DNA of 64,000 nt from Mya arenaria. Lineage: Eukaryota > Mollusca > Bivalvia > Myida > Myidae. The notes beneath the pieces were generated by a model. That model worked only from the letters and a program-made list of their open reading frames with translations. It had not been told where the DNA came from and made no database searches. Both the position numbers and the translations under genes were made by a program. The stretch is taken from contig NC_069135.1 of NCBI RefSeq assembly GCF_026914265.1, forward strand, positions 30,684,238-30,748,237, read 5' to 3'. Shown in pieces: positions 56,441 to 64,000 of this stretch. How positions within the stretch are numbered: the stretch's first letter is position 1; every line of letters starts with the position of its first letter.

Positions 56441-57587
56441 TATTTAATTATAATTTCATATTTTTATTTTCATTACAAAAGCGTGGATAAGAAACACATT
56501 GTTATAAGTACAGCATTGAACTACTAATATAAGTAAAACTCCTATGTGGGGTCTAACTATGCCCTATAAGGTACTATTAACTCCATTTTGATACCATTTA
56601 AAACATAAAGTATACAAAAGTACACATTCTTATAACTTTTACAATTTTTAATTCACTTCAGTGAACCGATGACATGACTTCAACCATGAAATGATCATCC
56701 ACAACATTATAGAAAATTATAGAATTAAACGGTTTTGACTTAATACACTTCACTTGGTTCGTTATTAAAGACAACCTCAAATATTTTTAAAAGTACAGAT
56801 TCATATCAGTGCTTTATAAATGTTCACGTCAAAAGCTGAAAAGTATTATTAGTGTATTATCAGTTTAAGGAACAACCTGGTAACCTAGTCGTTTTAAACA
56901 TATGAATTCTGATGTGTTAAGAGTATTTCTTTACAATATAAATATTTTATTTACAATTTTTAATGCATTCCGGTGGACTATAGAGATCTTAAGTGGAAAT
57001 AAACAAATAAATCACTGATAAAATGAATTTTAACAATTTCGAAATAATGGCCCGCTCTTACTTCCAAATGAAACATTATTCGCACAATTTCGACGACGTC
57101 GTTTGCGATATGACGTTACGTTCGCATACAAAAAAAAATTTCTTCACAAAGTACAATAAACTATCATGCTCTATCCTTTTAAGGCATATAATAAAAAGCA
57201 AATTCTCTTTCACATCTCACTGTTGTTGACAGTTTCGTTTTCGAATTCAAACGATAACCCAACACTTATCCTCATTATCATTCGTTTTCGGAAATTGTTT
57301 TATTGATTTTAATTACGCGTGAACGTCACGCCATCGTTAACGTCAGCGTTCAGACTTCACTGGAAAGTAAAAACAAACAGACTTAGTCTTAAAAAACTGA
57401 AAATGAAACGGGCATTGCGCTTTTCAATTCCGTTAGTATACCATAGAAACTCTACAATGCGTATAATGACTATATATGCTTTCAGCTGTATCGATAATGA
57501 CCATATCAAATATAGGAATTGATCGAAGCATTGGAACTAAACTAGGAGCATTTGATAAAAGGACATAGAACTGAAATAATCGTAGAC
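56441..57587. other. Noncoding; upstream region of the small cysteine-rich gene
   Basis: No supported coding region. The last few hundred bases should hold the promoter and 5' UTR of the gene starting at 57588. Short frames at 57023 and 57319 lack motifs. Confidence 0.5.
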
Positions 57588-58288
57588 ATGTGCATGAAAG
57601 TTAAGTGTGAGAAATGCAAGAAGCCCACTTGGAAAGGTGAGTTTTAATAATTACACTTTTAAGTGTACATGTTTATACATACCGACATATTTATATCGTT
57701 CATATGCCCATACTCGCGTTTGATTGTCAGTTTATCAGTGAAGTAAAACTTCTTTGTACTCCGCTATTTGATCTTGTTAATGTAAAATACAAACTTGAAA
57801 TGAATTGTATTAAATTAAACACGATATTTTTACTCAATGATATGTATACGAGTATTTAACATTTTGATTATCTTGCATACAGTACTAATTAAGGATAATG
57901 TTCGTTTAAACAATAAAATAAACTTATTGTAATATTATTTAAGATTGTGCATTTCACAAAATATACAACACAGTTTATTCATTATAATCCAATTAGTGAA
58001 CACATATCTGGTGGTGTTTTTTTTCGAAATATATAAACATTGACATTGCTAAACCTATGTTTAAATGACGTGTTTCATATCCAAAGTATGTCATTATAAA
58101 CTTTTATAATCTTCCCAATTAATTATTTAAACTGTATCAAATATTATTTTAGTTTTATCTTAAGGTTTCATTCCTTGTTTCTTATCTACATATATTTATG
58201 TTTCGCCTATCCAGGGTGCGGGAACCACATTGAACAGGTGATGAAGGACGTACCGGAAGACCAGCGATGTAAGAGCCCGCGGAAGTAG
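57588..58288 (+). CDS. 40-residue conserved cysteine-rich protein, two exons
   Basis: Exon 1 is 57588-57636 (ATG TGC ATG; donor AAAG|GTGAGT) and exon 2 is 58215-58288 (acceptor CTATCCAG|), giving 40 codons in frame. The pattern is MC..VKCEKCKKPTWKGCG followed by HIEQVMKDVPEDQRC. This matches, from memory, a very small eukaryotic family seen in fungi, plants and animals with a CxxC pair, TW.GCG.H and VP..QRC; zinc binding is likely, function unknown. The 3' UTR appears spliced (donor GACGG|GTAAGC at 58311, acceptor TTTTCAG| at 59682), with AATAAA at 59845. The donor lies 23 bases after the stop, too close to trigger decay. A real gene despite its size. Confidence 0.75.
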
Positions 58289-58311
58289 CGCATGCGGCAC
58301 TTTATCGACGG

Positions 58312-59682
58312 GTAAGCCTTCCGGTTGTCAGTTAAATGCCAAAGCAAATGTGTCTATTTTGTGGAAGGCCTGATTGGCTAGATTATCAGTAGCCAAAATA
58401 GCTTTAAACATCTTATCATTTTAATTGTTTTTTGTTTATATTCAGACTGTGTAGGGTCATCTCCGTATTAAACACAAATAAAAATTCAATTCATCATTCT
58501 TCAGACTCTAAACAGTAAACTTAACGGTGAGGTTGAAATCAATTTTATGTGCTTATAAATTAAATCTAGATTTATTTCAAGATATGGAAACAACAAAAGA
58601 GCAATATTGTGTTATTTCGATATAAACCGTTCAATGCAATCAATATGTAATCATGTTTTTGTTCTATTACAATTGAGAACACATAGCTACTGAAAATACC
58701 TTTTCAAATCAAGTGGTCCAAATGAAAACATTTGTAAAAGGAATTTAAGCGATTTGGACATTGTTGACTTATTTTGATTTCTAGCTATACAATGTAAACT
58801 CGGATATTTTTATATCGATTATTGAATAAACACAGAATCTTTTATTACCAGCATGAAGTACTGAAATTGATCAGGTATTACCACAATGAATTATTGCAAT
58901 CGATCTGGTCACGTTCAATTGACCTGAATTTACATATTTCTACAATGAACTGTTGCAATTGAACTGTTCACCTTAATTTGACCTTAAATCACATATTACC
59001 ACAAAGAACTATTGCAACTGACCTTATCACCTTTAATTGACATACATTTGCATATTAACTAGGAACTATTGCTAATAACCTAATCACCTTTAATCGACTA
59101 AAATTCAATCACTTTAACTAGCCTGTTCACCTTTAAGTGACCTAAATTTACATATAACCACCAAGAAGTACTGCAATTGACATGTTCACCTTTAATTAGT
59201 TAAATCCATATTTTATCACCAAGAACTTCTGCAATTAACATGTTCAATCCTCTTTAAGCTGGAATCAGATTTTATGATCAAGAACCCGTGCAATTGACCT
59301 ATTCCCCTTCAATGGAGCTTAATTTACATTTTATCATAAAAAAATGCCGCAATCGACCCGATAACCTTTAAAGGGACTAGACACCAGATGGTCCCAAAAT
59401 CTACAAATACAGTGTTTTCTCAATTGTCAATACGAGATAGTAATGTCGCCGATAATATATCATCTTACATGATTTAAAAAATAAACGCAGCAGTCTTGTC
59501 GGCCCATGCAGTCTGAGCTGACTTTCCCCGTTTAAATATAGCACGGGTGCGCTAAATCCGATGACCAAGACATCATGAAATGAGCTTTCGTGATCCATAT
59601 GAATTAGTCCTATATATATGCGTATGTGTGTGTTTGTGTGTATGTGTGCTTTTATATAAGACATTTACGTTTCTATTTTCAG
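58312..59682 (+). other. Probable 3' UTR intron with tandem repeats
   Basis: Bounded by GG|GTAAGC and a T-rich TTTTCAG|. Contains an array of about eight degenerate ~60-bp units (58860-59370) with consensus features accaca.agaactattgcaat and cacctttaattgacct. Confidence 0.55.
58860..59370. repeat. Degenerate ~60-bp tandem repeat
   Basis: Units repeat 'gaactattgcaattgacctg ... caccttta.ttgacct.aatttacatatt' with substitutions and length changes, about eight times. Confidence 0.8.
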
Positions 59683-59850
59683 ATTTCCGGACATGAACTT
59701 GGCCATGGATTTATATTGATTTACAGCAAATCCCTATTAAGTTGCTCACTGATCCTCTGTGCCAGTTGTACTTTTGCTTTTTAATTATTTTTTTTGTTTT
59801 TAAAATTTTTGATAGATAAATGTTGTCAATGTTTTGCGTTTTTAAATAAA
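59683..59850 (+). terminator. 3' terminal exon and poly(A) signal
   Basis: Non-coding segment after the acceptor at 59682 with AATAAA at 59845-59850; probable end of the small cysteine-rich gene. Confidence 0.5.
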
Positions 59851-59879
59851 TGGAATGTACAATAATTAAAAGCATATGC

Positions 59880-62090
59880 AACTAAATACCAGCGGTTACG
59901 TCTCTTTGAATTACTCAGTCTTTCATCGAGATGACTGCAAGGGAACAAACTCTTGCATAAATTGTTGATCGCTAGATATTGATTTGTCTTTCATTATATT
60001 AGTTTACATTTTGTGTCAAAGAAACCGTGTTACACAAACGTATATGACGAGTTATTAATATTAAATCAATATAAAGAACTGCTGGTCTTAGAACGTTTAT
60101 ATTAGTAACTAAATTTACATAAAGAACGATAATTAAAGTATCCACAATAGCCACAAAGTTTCAATGTGACGATACAATGAAATAATCTACATTAATCTTT
60201 ACGTCATAACTCGCTATTTGTTCTCTTTGGTCATTTTGACGACCAATGAACGCGTTAATAAAAACACTACCAACTACAAGGACTCTTGTTGCGTTGTTTT
60301 GGCGCATCTTTCCTTTGTTCCGTCAAACTAGTAACACTCTGTCATCAGCCGTTTTGCCGGTGGATGCCTCCATGCTGGCTCACTTAACGGGGAACCCGCA
60401 ACGATGAGTTGTAAACAATGTCAACTATAAGTTTATGTCCTTGTATAAGGATGTTGTTCCTTGACTGAATGAACTTGAGAGTTGATATGAGGCCGATTGT
60501 TAACGTCATCGTTGTTAACTTTCAAATCGTTAATGCTCTGTTTGATGGATGCATTTATGATCTGCTGGTTTTAACAAGATTTGAAATAGTCTCTCAGCAG
60601 TACTTGTTTATACATAAAATGTGAGCACATAATCCAAAAAAACATATTTAAAAGTTTACAACGATGTCGCAAAACACGTTGTTAACTTTAACAAAGCTCT
60701 GAACAATCGGCCAATTAAGCCATATATCTGTTCCTTCGGAAGCCAATCGGTTACATAAGGATATAACATACTTTATATTTTGCGTCAACCAAAATGCCAA
60801 CGAAATAAATTATTTTTATTGCATAATAAATGTTCCGATGGAGTAACCTGTACTCAAGGTCAAAGACCACTAAATACATTCCCTTTATATTTAGATTTCT
60901 AGTGTTTCACGATCCCCAATGCGATATATGTGAAAAATGATCCACTTGGTACTTAACATTGCACAAAATGAGATATGAACCGATACGTTCTTATAAGAAA
61001 CATATACTTGGTTGAACGTAACCACTGTGCATTACATTAAGTGACGGTATCCAAAGTAGAAGTACAAACATTGCAGTGAATATAATAATGAAAAAAGAAG
61101 ATCAAGTAGATCCAGCATGTCCATCACACAGCATTCAGCTTCAAAAACTATCAAGATTGAAAGCAATCATTTGTCTAAGACGGTATAACCATGCTTTGAT
61201 TCGTTGCCATGTGTTAATAAAATTAGAATCAAAGCGTTAAGATAGTTAAAAGGCTTTCGGTCTGCTATGTTTAGTAAGTTTAGTCATGTAAAAATATGAG
61301 CCTCATCAACTTTTAAGAACATTTTTATATCTCAGCCAGGTGTTTATCATGATTACATTTAGTTTCGCTTGTTTATGTATCGTTAAACATGTAAGATGGG
61401 TAAGTGAGTATTGCTATTTGAAAATAAAACGTGTTTAAATACATATTTACTATGATACTGATCGCATACGGACATCGGTTAGCAACCGACAAAACAATGC
61501 TTGCGCTGCACACATTTCGCAATCAACTCCTTTTACTATTTGCCAGATAACTGCATTGCATGATTCAAAGTCTTACGTTTTACCCTTTTAAAAGGACTTT
61601 CTTTCATAGATTATTTTGATAAAAATGTTAGTCAAAATTTAACACGGGAGGAATTTATAAGTCTTCTTAATTTGAACAACGACTTTTTAAAATACCCTAT
61701 ATTTTTCATCAAATTAATTCATATGTCCTATCATTTGGATCTTTTTGAAAATTAGCATATCTTTGGTGTAAAAACATTGTTAGTTTTCTTTAAATTAACT
61801 AAGAACATTTTTTCAGTTTTTTAACATTTTCATCAAGAAATTTTATGAATACTGCCCCTTGGCTCATATTTTCTAATGTCGTTTGAGTCTGAGTTTGAGA
61901 AATGCGATATTTTAAATGTTACGAAGAAATTACATGTTATGCGAATTATCCCTTAAAATTAGAGTAGTATAAATTTCCCGTTATTCATTCAAAGCTTGTA
62001 TCACACTGGACTCATAACTAAAAACATTGAACCTTAAGTTTATAATAGTTAGTCTTATAGTAACTGTGATTTTTTATGCATAGGGCATAT
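59880..62090. other. Noncoding duplicated and unique host sequence
   Basis: 59880-60410 is paralogous to 7500-8030 (landmark ctttcatcgagatgactgc). The remainder to 62090 shows no gene or clear repeat. Confidence 0.6.
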
Positions 62091-62099
62091 AGTTATTTG

Positions 62100-62665
62100 A
62101 TTGCCTGTCCGTCCATCCCCACAGTTTCTGAACTCTGAAGGCATGTTAGTCATGACCTGCAGATACAGCTTTTTGATTTTTAGGGCATGTGGTCATAGGT
62201 GAGGGTCGTGGTGACTTTAAGATTATCTTCAGCTTAAAATCCGTTCCCGATCAATATATAAAGAACACTGAGGCTCACGAATCTTAAACTTTCTAGGTAT
62301 TAGGTTATTACCATGATATGAAATATGTTGATTTTGAGAGCAATGGTTCAAAGGTTAAAGACGTGGCGACCTTCAATTGAAAATCAGTTTACATTCAACA
62401 TCTGAAGAATGCTTTGGCTCAGGTACTTCAAACATGGTAGTATAATTTGTCATGACCAGCAGATGAACTGTATTTATCTTGCAGTCAGTGGATCAAAGGT
62501 CAAGTTGGTTGTGATCGTAAGCTGAAAATTGGTTTCCGATCAATATCTACAGACATCTAAGGACCTTAAACAATGTAGGCAGGTTGGTAATGAACAGGTC
62601 GGTCAAAGGTCAAGGTCGTTGTGACCGTAAGTTAAAACAAGCCGCTGTTTCCTATCAATAATTTA
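62100..62665. repeat. Degenerate tandem repeat with GGTCAAGGTCGTTGTGACC core
   Basis: Three to four units of about 145-190 bases, each with a core close to aaaggtcaaggtcgttgtgacc, then a gtaagctgaaaat-like stretch and a gatcaatatcta-like stretch. No protein is seen. Confidence 0.75.
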
Positions 62666-62679
62666 AAAACACTAAGTGC

Positions 62680-63269
62680 ATGAGTGCATATTAGGGTTGA
62701 CCTTAAATAAGGTCGACATGCGTTTTCCAAATATCAGTCATAGTTTATATCCAAATATAATGATTACTATTGATTTATTCAGTTAGTAGACATACATGAG
62801 CAGACAAGAACCCCAGGTTTGCGTTTTGTTCGACTCCTTTAGATCTCCTTCGTTGACATAAATATCGGGACAGTATAGCGCAAAATAATATGACAATGGA
62901 AACGAACATATTTAAGGGTTTATAACGCACGTACTCTGACAATTTTAATAAAATATAAGGAACAAGTGCCGAGACTCAACATTTAATTCATTGGTCAATA
63001 GATTGGTCACATATACATAAGCTGCAAGTTAACGTGGATGAATTTCTCATCAAATTACACGTGCACACAAACCTATCAGTATCAAAGAATGTGTACATTT
63101 TCAACAGCTACTGAACTATGAACACATGACGTATCTATGTACATAAGTGATTATTTTGTCGGTTTTTCGTGTCTTGAGTTATATCTCTTGTAAAGAGAAT
63201 GTATGACCGATTTTTAAAACCATCCATATAAAATAAAATTCAATCTATGTTCTTAAAAATGCATTTTCT
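62680..63269. repeat. Noncoding duplicated block
   Basis: 62680-62870 resembles 7320-7500 (gtagacatacat.a.cagacaagaa), and 63060-63180 resembles 37140-37260 and 48650-48790 (caacagct.ctg.ac.atgaa). No gene. Confidence 0.6.
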
Positions 63270-63860
63270 GCTAATGTAATGTAATTGTCAACGAGAACGC
63301 GTTTTCCACTTATTAGTTCACATATTCCACTTATGATTGGGTTTTCAACATTGAAAACATGGGATGTATTAGAAATCTCTCCAAACAATTTCAAAGAAAC
63401 AATAGAAGCAATAAGGTTGTTTAGCCCTGCATTTAGCGCAAACGCCAACTCTACTTCTTTTTTGTTTGTGTTGTCTTCGAAAAAAGCTTTGGTTTCTCTA
63501 ATTAGTTTCTGGCATCGAGAATATCCATCTTCGCCATGCTATCTGCAAGTGATTTTATGTCATTGCTTAACTGTGCGGACTGTTCAATGTCTTTCTTCAT
63601 TTGCTCCTCAAATGTTGCTATCATAACGTTCAGCTTTTTGATCGAGTTTTGCTCCAAATTGATCAAGGGTTTGGTCGATCTATCATCGCAACGCTCTAAT
63701 CTCTAATAGGATTTGTTCACGGGAGTCCCGACTGCATTGTTGATTTTTCTTGCGGGACTGCTGTAGCTTCTTGATTTGTGTTTGGATGTCGGCGATTTGT
63801 GTGTGTGGAAGCCGTTTGAATACTGGTTTGTCATAAATACCTATTGCTACGTCTGGTATA
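63270..63860 (-). pseudogene. B-box/propeller gene fragment at window edge
   Basis: Aligns with the first half of exon 2 of copies A-C: QHIPDV-type start near 63855, coiled coil, ELAFALNAGLNNLI and ISGICELISGK, but with several small deletions and frame changes (near 63525, 63655 and 63800), and the propeller is missing after 63280. No intact protein is possible. The noncoding tail to 64000 resembles the intron of copy A (5525-5660). Confidence 0.8.
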
Positions 63861-64000
63861 TGTTAAAAAAATACCGTAAATTAAATAAAGATACTATTAT
63901 TACATATTGTAGTTAATAATTGTAGAAATAAGCGAAACATATAATTTGCTATAAATTTGATGTATTTTGAATTATCACTACATCAATTAATATGCGTACT

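Overview
This is a eukaryotic, AT-rich nuclear window that reads most like a bivalve mollusc. The reasons are a tandem cluster of RING-less B-box/coiled-coil/beta-propeller genes of the kind bivalves have amplified, spliceosomal introns with GT-AG borders, long triplet microsatellites, and small TTAA-flanked repeats whose ends read TTAAAGCTGCACTCTCAC. The species assignment is inference.

Layout. (1) 1-15010 and 35871-64000 are host DNA made of repeatedly duplicated blocks. Each block carries or once carried one B-box/propeller gene on the minus strand. Two copies look intact (11230-13092 and 42460-44794). One near-complete copy has three nonsense codons (4170-6125), one has a frameshift and no B-box exon (50089-51430), and four are fragments (1627-1863, 38000-38058, 40125-40250, 63270-63860). 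Between them lie noncoding paralogous blocks, TTAA-flanked repeats, a dispersed ~300-bp repeat and microsatellites. (2) 15011-35870 is one complete Polinton/Maverick element (20,860 bp) with ~432-bp terminal inverted repeats, inserted in one copy of a duplicated block. The paralogous block at about 44800-50000 preserves the empty site. (3) 57588-59850 holds a tiny conserved-looking two-exon gene for a 40-residue cysteine-rich protein, with an intron in its 3' UTR.

Inside the Polinton the left arm reads rightwards: integrase, a small Polinton-family protein, a basic-tailed protein, the double-jelly-roll-type major capsid protein, and an adenain-like protease. From the centre the remaining core genes read leftwards: protein-primed DNA polymerase B, a C2H2 zinc-finger ORF abutting or formerly fused to it, a basic protein, a small conserved protein and the packaging ATPase. 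Further right are accessory genes: a CxxC small protein, a BIR (IAP-like) protein, a zinc-finger protein, two small unknowns, and on the plus strand a decayed tandem RING gene. The rightmost 4 kb has no clear viral gene but holds three in-frame exon-like segments on the minus strand. Capsid, polymerase and ATPase genes contain short spliceosomal introns, two of them inside catalytic-motif codons.

The element is no longer fully functional as read. Integrase, the two proteins after it, the polymerase, the zinc-finger/polymerase junction and the basic protein each carry single-base frameshifts, nearly all +1, while capsid, protease, ATPase and BIR frames are open. Points most worth follow-up are the introns in catalytic codons, the BIR and RING accessory genes, the octamer-rich divergent promoter, the repeat array before the polymerase, the kappaB-like repeats in the termini, the candidate spliced gene in the right arm, and gene conversion and internal duplication in the B-box cluster.
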